This document shows, piece by piece, positions 47,701 through 58,915 of a DNA stretch of 64,000 nucleotides. Both the position numbers and the translations under genes were made by a program. The notes below the pieces were generated by a model. That model was not told where the DNA came from and did not search any database. It saw nothing but the letters and a program-made list of their open reading frames with translations. The DNA is taken from the NCBI GenBank assembly GCA_045837725.1, contig JBEWZL010000087.1:62001-126000 (forward strand), written 5' to 3'. This DNA is from Vermamoeba vermiformis. Taxonomy: Eukaryota; Tubulinea; Echinamoebida. Within the stretch, counting starts at the first letter, position 1, and every line of letters starts with the position of its first letter.

Positions 47701-49313
47701 GCCCTCTTGTTGGGTGACGTCGCTGAACGAATCAAGGTGCTCGAGGAGACTGGTCAAGTCCAATTGGCTTATATGACTGCTCGCTCTCACGGCCTCGAAG
47801 AAGATGCCACGAGATTGTGGGAGAAGATTCAACGTGTCCACCAAAAGAAGTTGGCAGCTGAAGGAGTCGAGAACGCTGATCAGCAAGTGCTCCCTCCTCC
47901 CGCTCTCGACTTGTCACGCTCCAAGTTGCTCTTCCCTGCTGTGCCCATCTTGAAGCTTGCTGACAGCAACTGGCCGTTGTTGACTGTTACCAAGGGTCCT
48001 TACGACGTCTCATTCCGCCCTGCTCCTGCTGCTCGCGGACCTACCGCCAGTGAGGCTCCCAAGACTAGCGTTGGTAGATATACCGAAGATGTTGACGTTG
48101 GTGAGGCCTCTGGCTGGGGTGATGACCTTGACGTCGCTCTTGATGGTGGCGAAGGCAAGCCTCGTGTTCCTGAAGACGAGCCTGTTGGTGCCGAACCCGA
48201 CCTTGGCGGTGGTGATGACTCCGCTTGGGGAGGCGATGACTTGTCTGACGTGCTCGGAGACATCAAGATCTCGACTGGTCCCGCCACCAAGGGCAGATCT
48301 AACGCTGTTGCTGTCTTCCCCAACGAGGGCATGACTGCTGCTCAAGCTTGGACTATGGCTTCACAGTTGCCTGGAGATCACGCCTCTGCTGGTGGCATGA
48401 GCATTTCTCAACTGTTGTCCACTCAAATTGGTGCCGTCAACTTCGCTCCTTTCACTACTCACGTTGCTACTTCACACCGTGCAACTCGCACTTGGTTGCC
48501 TTTGTCACCTGGATCTGCACCGATCTGCACTTACGGTCCTCGAAGAACAGACGATGGACCTCGTTCATTGCCATTGAGCATTCACGATATTAGTAGCTTG
48601 ACTGCTAAGCTCCAATTGGGCTACAAGGCAACTACCGGTGCTAAATTGCCCGAGGCCATTGGCTACTTCGAGAGCATTTTGGCTGAAGTGCCTTTTGTTG
48701 TCGTTTCAACTCGTGCTGAAGCTCAAGAAGTCAGAGAGTTGGTTGGCATCTGCCGCGAATACTTGGTCGGTCTCAAGTGTGAGATGAAACGAAAGGAATT
48801 GTTGGCCAAGGAAGCTGAGAGTAAGTCGAGATCTGGACTTAAGTTAGTTTACAAATACTAATTTTATTTATTATAGATGCTATTAGAATCGCAGAGCTTG
48901 CTGCTTACTTCACACACTGCAATTTGGAGCCGCCTCACTTGCAATTGACTTTGAGATCTGCTATGGCGATCTGCGTCAAGCTAAAGAACTTGCAGAGCGC
49001 TGCTTCTTTTGCACGAAGATTGATCGATCTAGCGCCTCCTCAAAACGTTGTTGAGCAAGCACAGAAAGTTTTGATTTTCTGCGAGCAAAACAAGTTTGTT
49101 GAAGAGAAGCCGATGAAGTATGACGAACGAAACCCGTTCGTTATTTGCGGCAGCACCTTCACGCCTATTTACAAGGGCAGTCCTCTAGTACGTTGCACAT
49201 ATTGCAGTGCACCATACTTGCCTGAATTCCAAGGCAAACAGTGCCAGATCTGCACGATCTCGGAGATCGGACGTGAAAACTGCACCGGTCTGCAAGTCAT
49301 GCAGAATAAGTAA
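44744..49313 (+). CDS. COPA: Coatomer subunit alpha (COPI coat)
   Basis: Structural subunit of the COPI vesicle coat for Golgi-to-ER and intra-Golgi traffic. ATG 44744 begins the invariant start [20 protein letters not shown], followed by an N-terminal WD40 propeller ([86 protein letters not shown]). The second propeller and alpha-solenoid follow ([38 protein letters not shown]). Then comes an acidic Trp-rich linker ([25 protein letters not shown]), and the COPI C-terminal domain ([40 protein letters not shown] zinc-binding cysteines). About 12 exons, introns 45-180 nt. TAA ends at 49313. About 1,220 residues, normal length, no breaks. Codons are strongly biased to C/G third positions, as expected for high expression. 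Confidence 0.97.
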
Positions 49314-49526
49314 TGAAATATGTGCTAATTAATTAGTGCATATTATTTACTCTATCTATCCAATAAATAGTGTTTTAGTCATACGAACGTTTTTGGTCGC
49401 GCAGATCGTGAATTCACCGCAGTTTTTCGGCTCAAAAATACAATCATACGTGTTCTTGATTATTATTCGATTTTGATCGTGTAAACAACGATCTTATTGT
49501 TATATATTTGTAAATAGAGTTAAATA

Positions 49527-51210
49527 ATGAGCAGTAAAGCCAACGATCCACCCTCTGTCAGCTTACTAGCTGGTGGTGCAGCAGGTATGAAAATGCAAAC
49601 AATAATATTTTTATTATTAATTATCGCTGTACGGTGTGAGATAGGCCGACGCTGCAGCGTCGCGAGATCTTGGCCCGTTTAATTCCGAAATTATTTTATT
49701 TTCAATTGCGTTAGCCTTTTAACGTTTTCTTTTGCTATAAATATTAATACAATCAAACAATCTAATGGAATAAAATATTGTTGAATTAATTGTTGTTGGT
49801 GCAATTGGATCTGAACTCAGATCTAACGATAAACTTGTAGGCATGGTGGCTGATGCGATCGTTCACCCTGTAGACACCGTTAGAGCGAGAATACAAGTGC
49901 AGGTAAGATGAGCGAATAATGCACTAGATCTGCTCAAGGGTTGACAGGACCGGATCACGAACTGACCTCATTTATCTTTTAGTCCGGAAACCACGGCTTA
50001 GTTAGCACTTATTATAATATTGTGACCAAAGAGGGTTGGCGAGCATTGTACAGAGGTTTTGGAATCGGTACGTAACGAAATTTTATCAAAAGAACAAAAG
50101 ATCCAATCATTTCTACAAAAAGCTCGAATCGATTTTACGAATGATAAACTGCTTATTTATACAATTCATTAGTTGTCGCGTTTACAACACCAGCACATGC
50201 GCTATACTTCTTGGGTTACGAGTTCGGCAAGAAGTACATTCAGCCACATAAGCCTGCCGATCAAAAAGGACCGTTAGTGCATTTTAGCGCCGGTTTAATT
50301 GCTGAATTGATGGGCGCATTGATATGGACTCCTATGGTAAGTTCTATTCAGATCCACAAAACAGATCGCAATTTGAAAATACTCATGAGCATATCGAACT
50401 AATTTATACGATACTATTTGATAGGACGTTGTTAAGCAACGATTGCAAACGCAACAAGGCTCAATTAAATATAAGAATTCTGCGCATGCTATTTTTACGA
50501 TTGGAAAACAAGAAGGCTTGCGAGGACTGTACAGAGTAAGTTCCCTTAATATAACAGTTATGACCTGTACATTATAGGACCATATAGTATATTATACTTA
50601 TTAATTGTGGATGATAGGGATTTTTTGCTAGTGTTGCTACATATGGACCATTTGTCGGCATTTACTTCACTTGCTACGAACAAAATAAGAAACTGTTTGC
50701 TAAATTACACAAAGTTGATACCGATAAGTTGCCTCTATATTCTCATTTAGGTAAGCTTTTCCATTTATTCGGCTACACGATCCGAATCTATGTACTGCCG
50801 ATTCGGTCTACGCTCTTAAACACTTAAAAATGCATAATATACTGACATTAATATTTATTTTAGTGAGTGGATTCGCTGCTGGAGCTACAGGTGCGGCAAT
50901 TACTTGCCCGTTGGATGTGGTCAAAACACGAATGCAAGTTCGAGCTGCCGGCGATACTACGGGCTACAAAACTACAGCGCAGGCATTTAAGACCATTTTG
51001 AAGCAAGAAGGACCAAAGGCGTTCTTTAAGGGATTGAGCGCAAGAATTTTGTGGATCGCACCTGGAACTGCCATTACAATTGCTGCCTGTAAGTAACAAC
51101 TTATCGGTAAATAGGTTATCTAATATTATGTAGATGAACAATGCAGGCGAGGTGTCCTCTACACGTTCAATAAGCTGCACGTGAACACAAACGACAAAGA
51201 CGAAAAATAA
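49527..51210 (+). CDS. Mitochondrial carrier family (SLC25) transporter
   Basis: Six-helix inner-membrane transporter. Eight exons splice in frame from ATG 49527 to TAA 51210 (about 310 residues, normal). Three carrier signatures PxD/E-xx-K/R are visible, one per repeat: HPVDTVRARIQVQ, TPMDVVKQRLQTQQ and CPLDVVKTRMQVR. Each is followed by an aromatic-rich EG-x-W/LxxLYR/FKG half (EGWRALYRGFGI, EGLRGLYRGFF, EGPKAFFKGLSARILW). The first exon (MSSKANDPPSVSLLAGGAAG) has no cleavable presequence, which is usual. Substrate is not clear; the HPxDTxRxRxQ form occurs in SAM, mitoferrin and SLC25A44 types. The C-terminal tail is basic/acidic (VNTNDKDEK). Confidence 0.9.
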
Positions 51211-51956
51211 ATCCGGATCGGTTACCGAGGTAAATCAGTATTTTTTCGCTTATCATCGCTAACTAATTTACATGACCGTTATTTTTCAAATTAAATCGAA
51301 AAAGAAAATCTTTTTCGGCACGAGCAAACGTCAATGTATTGTCAATGTATTGTCATAATACTGCGGATGTTCCTAAACGTGCACACAAATTGATTTTATT
51401 TCCATTATGCATCCATTAAGTTAATTATAGTGGCATTAACTTACCGCAACGTGCTAGTTTTCGTGCAGAAAACTAATTTTATAAATAATTCGGTTAGTGT
51501 CACTGGTGTCACACGTTGTCGCAATTGTGATTCAGAATGTACATTTCGTCCGGTCACATAGTCAGTTAATTGATTTAAGCGAATTTGTTGCATAAAGCAA
51601 CGATAAAACAGAGTATTGCAGCCAACCTGATCTCGCTAATTCATTGCGGATCAGCAAATTATTGTGAAAAGTTGACAATTAGGCCTAATTTGTTCTGGAT
51701 TCACATACGACTAGTATTGTTTACTCATTTACTTGATCTTTTCGATTAGATTTGCCGTTAAAATATGAAAATAACCAATAGTGGTAAACTGACAGGTTGA
51801 ATCCGTTGTTCGAACCATTCGTGTGAGCAATTCGAAACAATGTGTTTGCCAAGTGCACCTGAAATATGACCATTTAATAGCGAAATCTAATCCCGCAGTA
51901 TACTGAGCGTATCTTTCTCGCGAGACATAAAATTGTTCGCTGCTAAATTCTTCATT
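51211..51956. other. Spacer upstream of the G8-domain gene
   Basis: About 750 bp, AT-rich, no credible gene on either strand. The imperfect duplication 'tcaatgtattg' occurs back to back at about 51331-51354. The last 100-200 bp should be the promoter of the surface-protein gene. Confidence 0.4.
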
Positions 51957-54690
51957 ATGATTCAATTTCCATTGCAAGAGACAACAAGTCCGCTAATGAA
52001 GGCATTGATACTAATAACCGCGTAAGTATTTACTTGACACATATTACTTGGATGCTAATTTTAACCCAACGTTTCTAGATTTTATTGTGCTTTCGGGGCT
52101 GCATCTGTGTTGGATGCGCGCATTCCGGTAATTACTACATTCACCGGAGGACGTCCTGCAGTACTACCCGATTCTTCTGATCCAACGTATCTTTGGCCTA
52201 AAGCAGTAGCGGATGAACTTCCAACTCTTGCATCGATGGAGTCTGATATGACTTCTAAAGCTACTCATACCGCTGTATCTAGCGGCAAATGGTCTGCGAC
52301 ATCTACTTGGGGCGGCTCATCGATCCCTGGCGCTGGTTCAGTCGTTCGTATCCCATCTAACATCGTGGTTGTCTACGATGTTGACAGCGATGTTGCATTG
52401 AAAGACGTGCTTGTTCAAGGCACTCTTCGTTGGGCACGTGATCAACGTACCAAGATGCGCGTCGAAACTATCTTCACGACCAACACAAGCTTTCTGGACA
52501 TGGGCACGACTGCTGATCCGATCCCTGAATCCGGCATTGCTGGCACTCCTCAAGCACATATCATCTACGAAGGTGCCAATCCTACGACTACTATGCGATT
52601 AGGCCTCGTTACATCTGGATCCGTTCGTATTTGTGGTGCTGCTAAGCCGGAAAAGCTTGAAGTATCAGTGGATCCACGTGCTGGTGACACAACAATTCAG
52701 CTCAATGGTGACGTTAGCAAATGGCAAGTTGGCGACAAAATCATCGTAGTTGCTATGAGCGATGGAGGAAAGGCCACTTCAGACCCTCAGTACACTGGCC
52801 CTACGAGCTACTTTGACGCTACTGGCCAGGCTCCAGAAAACAGCCCTGAAGGTCACAGAATCGGTGACTGGGCGTTTGTTGGCTACAAGAAGTCCAACGA
52901 TGAAGTTAGAACTATTACTGCTATCAATGGCAACACTATTACCTTGGATACTGCTCTTCAATATGACCACATCTCCAGATCCGCTACTCTTCCTCGTGGA
53001 CAAAGCGTCAAGATTACAGCGATTGTTGCCAGTCTTTCTCGCTCAATCCGCTTCGAATCCGCTACTCCCAAGGGCTACCGTGGTCACAACATGTTCATGC
53101 ACAGCGATGACGTTGTTGTGCGTTGGGCTGAAGCTTTGAACATGGGCAGAACTCGTCAAGACCCTTCACTTTACGCCACTAACAACGACTTGCTGGACAA
53201 AGAAGGCGGTACCTCAGTGATGGATTCTAACAACGTCCGCGGTCGCTATCCTTGGCACACTCATTTGGCCGGTCCTAGCTTTGCTCGCAAGATGGTGGTA
53301 CGTGCAAACTCTAACGCATCACTTGATAGGTTTCTTAATCGATTTTGCTCGCAGATCTTTGAAGGCCTCTCAGCTTGGGCACCTTCGGACGAGGTCCCTC
53401 AACCTGGTTGGGCCATTACTCAGCACGGAGGCCGTGCTGCCATCGAGAAGTGCGTTGTGTACAATGTCCGAGGTGCTGGAATTGTGTCTGAACTTGGTGA
53501 CGAGATTGGGCAGTGGTTGCACAACGTTGTTTGCTGGGTTCGTGGAGACGGCTTCAGATATGGCTGGGGACGTCGTGGCGAACGAAAAATCAATCATCAT
53601 GGCTCTGCTGGCGTGGCTTATGAAAATCAAGCTCGTCAAATTCTGCAAAAATGGAACTGGGCTACGTCTTCGAACATTGGCTGGTCGTTCTTGCAACAGA
53701 TCAGTGATTCTTTGACACGTGTGCCCGATCACCGCGCTCTTCGATTCTTTGATCCTTGGGTTGGCGGCGGAGCTCCCGGCATTGGCGACATGAACGAGGG
53801 CTATGGAGTTGAACAGGCTCAAATCCCTGAGTGGCAAGACAACGTTTGTGTCGGGGTTGGCGATGGCTTTTTCGTTGCCCACAGACAATACACCAACCGC
53901 CAAGATCAATTGCCTATGATTGCTAAGAACTACCCTGTTGGGTGAGCCTTTTTTTTAAATTTTTTTGGTGGTTTTTTTTTTTTTTTTGGTGGGGGAAAGG
54001 GGGGTTTTTTTGGGATTTTTTTTTTTGTTTTTTTTTTTTTTTTGGGTTTTTTTTTTTGGGGGGGGGGGCAAATTTGGCGACAACATCATTCAGCCTCGTC
54101 CTTCGCCGTACAAGAACGACAACGAAGTTAACTTCAACCCTGCTACTTTTACTATGATCAACATGACGAACAATGTCTTAGACGTCAATGCTAATAGAGT
54201 CTATCCGCTTGCTTTTCAAGGCACAATTTCTGACGGATTCGGTACGCGACCTTACCCTCATTGGTCCTGGTTCGACGCTCCTGCTGACGAAGGCGTCCGT
54301 GAGTGGCAGAGAAGCACCGAAATTCCAGCGAGAATAGTTGAGCGTAATGGATGCTTCTATGACGATTCTGAAGGCGAATGGAAATCGCGGATGTACTTCA
54401 TCGACCACAACAGATTGACTGGAGATTATCTGATCATTCCTATCGACATTACGTTGAAGAATTTCAATACGACCTTCCTTGAAGCCAATAAGATCGTTCC
54501 TCAGCCTCCTACATTGCCTCTGCTCCCCGAATCCATTTCTGACGATGCAACCGTTCCGCCAGATAATTATCTCTCTCCAGATAGCCCTAATAATCCAACT
54601 AATGTTCCCTCAGCTGTGAGTAATGCATACAGATTTTTGTTCTCTTACGTGTCTATTGTTGCAGTTGTCATCATGTCTTTGTATTTTTAG
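51957..54690 (+). CDS. G8-domain, CEMIP/PbH1-like extracellular protein, GPI- or tail-anchored, with corrupted intron
   Basis: Exon 1 (ATG 51957) and exon 2 (from about 52079) encode a signal peptide, split by an intron, with the hydrophobic stretch MKALILITA ... FYCAF. A G8 domain follows (SGKWSATSTWGGSSIPGAGS ... VVVYDVDSDVALKDVLVQGT), then a long right-handed beta-helix-like region (GDTTIQLNGDVSKWQVGDKI, VRTITAINGNTITLDTALQY, RGHNMFMHSDDVVV, RYPWHTHLAG). This layout is shared with CEMIP/TMEM2 hyaluronidases and fibrocystin-like proteins, so extracellular polysaccharide binding or cleavage is plausible. An in-frame intron (57 nt) lies at about 53299-53355. After NYPVG (53941) the sequence turns into T/G homopolymers to about 54068, then coding resumes. 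The C-terminus has a Pro/Ser linker and a short hydrophobic tail ending at TAG 54690. Confidence 0.75.
53942..54068. other. T/G homopolymer block, probably corrupted sequence
   Basis: From just after the GTGAG donor at 53942 the sequence consists almost only of T and G runs (up to about 17 T and 12 G in a row) until coding sequence resumes near 54069. No other intron in the window looks like this, and the expected AG acceptor is missing. It most likely reflects low-quality base calls over an intron and perhaps a few exon bases. Confidence 0.75.
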
Positions 54691-54874
54691 ATCGACTACA
54701 AAATTGATTTGTTCGCCACCAACTTTAAACGAAATGCAATAAATGATCGTAGTGTATTAATATACCATTAGTTGCCTCACTGCTTACAATACTTAATTGG
54801 CCCTACAAACGTCTGAAAGAAGGCAAGACAAAGAACCAAAACTATTTTACTGACTACGGAGTCTTGACCCTATA

Positions 54875-56483
54875 ATGGTAAAATTATTAAAGCAGAAATT
54901 AGCATAAAGAATTTGGTATAAATTATTTGGTGAACGAGCGAGAATAATTAGAGATTAAATAATAAAATTATTAATTTCTTTTATTTTATTATAGGAGCTA
55001 CCAAACGATATTAAGCGCTGTATAGCCTCGTATCTCGATGAAAAATCCAAATGGAAATTATATAGGACGTCACGAGAATGGAAGTATCTCTTGTGCTGGA
55101 CGGATTTCCTGATCGAAGGATTTATCAACGACGAACAAGTGAAAGAGATCGCCCAGCATATGCAATTATATCATCGAACGCCTATTGGATTAGAGTTTAT
55201 GGAGCTCATTAATATTACAATTGAAAGCTTAAAGTGGATCTCGAATTTAACGCATCTTACAACCCTTGGTTTAGGCAGTTACCAAAATAATGGCCCGGTT
55301 CAAGATCTGTCGGAATATTTAACTTCATTAAGCAATTTGCAAAGCTTAGAATGCATCAGACTAAGCGAACAAGCCTATCAACATTTAACAAATTTGACGA
55401 ATTTATCGACTGGCTGGTTTTATCCAATTAATTATCCGAAATTACGATCATTATCTATAATATGCAACAATTCAATAGTATCTCCAATTGATCTGGCCAA
55501 ATGGAATATCAGCACTTTAACAGCACTCACTTTAAGTCGAACTGGTTTGCGGATGTGTCAAGCTTTAGCGACTCAATTAACGACCTTGAAATACTTGAAT
55601 ATAAGAAACTGCAACTATGATATGGAAGGAGAAGATGCATTCAAGAATCTGACAGCTATTGATTTGAAACATATGACGCGATTAGAGTATTTGGCCGTTG
55701 GGTTAATTTTGACCGATTTTCCAACGATTTTAACAACGTTGAAAATTGATGCAGAATATATTCAATTAGAAAATACTATCAAATATACAACCAACTTACG
55801 GAACCTATCGTTAAATCCTCGACCCATGGCCGGCTTCAACATCGATTTTCGAAAATTTCCTTATTTGGAAACACTCTCAGTCTGTGGCGTGGCTTCAAAG
55901 AATATTAAAGAATTATCAGCGGAAAAATTAAATCGATTGCTATATAGCTAATTCAGCAGACATTACGGACCTTTCAAGATTAACGTCATTGCGAGATCTG
56001 ATCGTGGATAATTGCAGCTTTGATAGTATTGATATATTTACTACATTAACGAATTTGACAAGTTTATGCATAAGACACAATGAAGAAATTACCGTTGAAA
56101 TCCATCAACTTACCAAGTTGAACGAGTTATATTTACATTTGAAAGCAAATCGAGTTAATCTTAAAATATCAAAATTAACGAATTTGACACTATTGGACGT
56201 AAGAAATTTCGACCAATTTCCTTATTTGGAAGTGCCGACATCATTAGCGAGCCTTACGATTCAAGCATTGACACCCGAACCAAACTCAATAGATCTATCG
56301 GTATATACAGCCCTCTATGGTTTAACTAGACTACGAATTACCGAGGCATTAGTCAATTCTTGGAACTGTTTGCCTGAATTTACCGCTCTACGGAATCTTA
56401 GTCTCGTTGATTCAAAGAGTGATACAGTTCAAGATACTTATGCTTCAGTCTTGACCAACTTGGTATTCGATTACTATTTTTGA
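54875..56483 (+). CDS. F-box / leucine-rich repeat protein with minimal ATG first exon and one frameshift
   Basis: The best model has exon 1 contributing only ATG (54875-54877), followed by an intron 54878-54994 and then ELPNDIKRCIASYLDEKSKW, an F-box. Ten or more irregular leucine-rich repeats follow (LTHLTTLGLGSYQNNGPVQD, LSNLQSLECIRLSEQAYQHL, LTTLKYLNIRNCNYDMEGED, LTNLTSLCIRHNEEITVEIH), ending at TGA 56483. LRRs are typical substrate-binding modules of SCF ligases. The frame breaks by one base near 55935-55950: the first ORF ends ...RLLYS-stop, and the LRR pattern continues at once in another frame (ADITDLSRLTSLRDLIVDN). The gene is therefore recently damaged or carries an assembly indel. 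Confidence 0.65.
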
Positions 56484-56757
56484 ATGCAAGCATCTTAAAG
56501 AAGTTAAGCACAAACAAATCGGTCACCAAGTGTTTGTTTTTGCAAGTTGAAAAGTTGCACGAAAAAATAAAGCTGTAACCGTTAAATTCTCACGAGCATT
56601 TTCCGTTTATCTATCCCGGGAAATTTGTTGAGAAAAAATGTGTTACAAACTGCTGTTAAACTACCCATTATTAAATTCCAAAACTAACTATGCGAATGCA
56701 AATCTCGAGATGAGTTGCAAAAAAACCGTTGTTTTCTGTTTGAACAGATCTGTTTGT

Positions 56758-58915
56758 TTAATAATAATCGTGTACACGAACATGTCCTTGCACATCAAGT
56801 ATGACTTCATAACGACTATTAATAGCGATATGATTGGCTCGTGGCACATCCGTATTGTTCCGCCGTACTGCACTCCAAGTCAGGGTCTTCAAGTCCCAAA
56901 TCATGGTGAGACCGTATTTCCAAGCATCCATTAATAATCGATTATTAAGGACATCTACTGCGTGATTCACCGGCTGAAATAATAATTGCAAAGATTAGAC
57001 GCGATCTACGATAAAATAATATATTTCCTTATTTGGACGTACCGTAGCCCACACACCAATGAAATTGCGCTTCGGAAAAGTCACAGCTAAATTATAAATA
57101 TCACTTTCTTTGGTGTATCTATTGTCCAAAGCAATAAAGCCATCGTTCTTAGTGAGTAAATATCGATGTTCGTCAATCACCGAAATAGATCCGAAGTGAT
57201 GGTACCAAGGTATAGGATGACCTTGCACTAATTTCAGATCTCGATCAAAAGTCTGAATGACACGTTTATCTCTGCTAAATGTCACTATTGTAGGTGACGG
57301 CAGAAATTTGTTGACTGCGAGAATTGAGGCTGTCTTAGCAGGCAACGAATTGAGTACTTTTTGTTGCTGAATATCGATCAAGACCAGGTCTGTAATTAAA
57401 CATTAAAATAGTTAGAGAAGAGCGCGAGGGATTTCAGGTGATTACCGAAAAACACTTAAAGATTGCATACTTGTATTGTACTAAATAGGGTTAAGGGTGC
57501 GGGGGTCATCAGAGAAATTTCTTCGAATTTATAATCTTTTGTTTAATGCGTACCCTTAAATACGTATGCTAGTAACTGAAACGAACAAATCAAAAAAAAA
57601 AAAAATGATCCCAAAATATCACGTGATTTTTAATGCCTAATTTGAACTTACTGTCGCCAGTGACCACGTGATTTTTGTCCAATGAAGAGATTTTGTACGA
57701 AGTCGATGCTTGTGGCAATAGAATAGATCCCGTAACTTTGGTCTGGGACATAATATTCACCATCGATTGGCTTCCTAAAATGTGTGCTGCAACAATCGGA
57801 TCACGTGATGCCGAAGATTCGACGAAACATGCGTCCATAAATGTAGGACATTGAATCAATGGTGGTTGTTCGTTAGTATCGCAGTTCCAAAATTGAACGC
57901 CGCCTGATACATTCCAACAGGCCCAGTGTTCGGAGAGTGTCATGTGCCACGCCACACGATCTGTTATTAAATCTCGCTTGGTGCACTTTCCAGTGATCCA
58001 ATTCGACGCCATTCTAAATCAAAAATAATAAATCAATCAAAAGCGACCAAAAGATGAGAGATTATTAAAACTACAAATAAATAACTTAATGACACTAAAT
58101 ATAGCAATTAAATGAAGCTAAACGAGATTCCAATGCCAAACGACGTCATTTAAAGTGACAAATGTCAAAGTGTCATAATATGTATATAAAAAGATTGAAC
58201 CAATATCAGTATATAATCGGATCAATTAAAATAGGTCTCTTGTCTCTGACGACCCAATAGGTCGTAAGTGTCAAAAATGTCAAAGTGTCATTTTTCCACA
58301 ACGTACCGTGAATTCGAATGCACAAGATTCTTCCAGTCATTAGCGCCGCTTTGATTGTACGCTGAAAACTTCAGCTCGTTGAACGTATTTTGAGCAACAT
58401 TTTTCCATAATAGCGGTGACGAATGCGTTGAGTACTTTTCACGCATTGCTTTTGAGAGCGAAAACAGTGCCATAACCTCTTGCAAAGATAAATAGGCTGC
58501 AAATAACGCTAATATATCCATAGGCAGTTGATCGATCGGAAATTGACCGATATTATTTTTCTTATTTGCATTTGCTATTCGATGTTCAGCTTGCTTTTTT
58601 GCCGTGGCAACTTTCTTTTGCTGTTTTCCATAGACTAAATCAAAATATGAGCAATCGCGGTTTAAAAAAGTTTTGTCAATTCCAAGAAAATTTATGAAAA
58701 TTAATTTGTACTGCTGACATTCAATACTTACATGATTCCAAGTCTCCCAAATGCAAATTTTCCGCGCCCAATTCTTTCAAGTAGGCGCATAAAAAAGTAT
58801 TGCTCGGAATTTTCAAAACGTCCGCGATTGGTCGGTTTTCCGCGACCAGGATCTCCAAGGCTTGAGCGACTTCTACGATTTCAAGAATTAGCCGTTCAAT
58901 TCGATCTATCTTCAT
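56758..58915 (-). CDS. F-box protein with N-terminal helix and C-terminal beta-propeller (WD40-like)
   Basis: ATG 58915 begins a helical segment (MKIDRIERLILEIVEVAQAL). After an intron a Lys/Gln/Ala-rich coiled coil runs into the F-box (FPIDQLPMDILALFAAYLSL ... LWKNVAQ). A further intron leads to propeller-like strands (WACWNVSGGVQFWNCD, ISSLDKNHVVTGDS, VLVAYVFKG-type repeats, FGSISVIDEHRYLLTKNDGF, GLTMIWDLKTLTWSA) and TAA 56758. The repeats are degenerate WD40, so a beta-propeller substrate receptor of an SCF ligase is inferred. The start codon overlaps the stop codon of the upstream gene (ATGA at 58912-58915), so the two may be exons of one gene. Confidence 0.65.

Noticed and set aside
47134-48345. 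250-residue minus-strand open frame and others over the coatomer alpha gene
   Set aside because: Antisense to strongly conserved COPA coding sequence with biased codons; no independent start context or similarity.
53370-53909. 179-residue minus-strand open frame over the G8-domain gene
   Set aside because: Shadow of the sense coding frame; no signal or domain.
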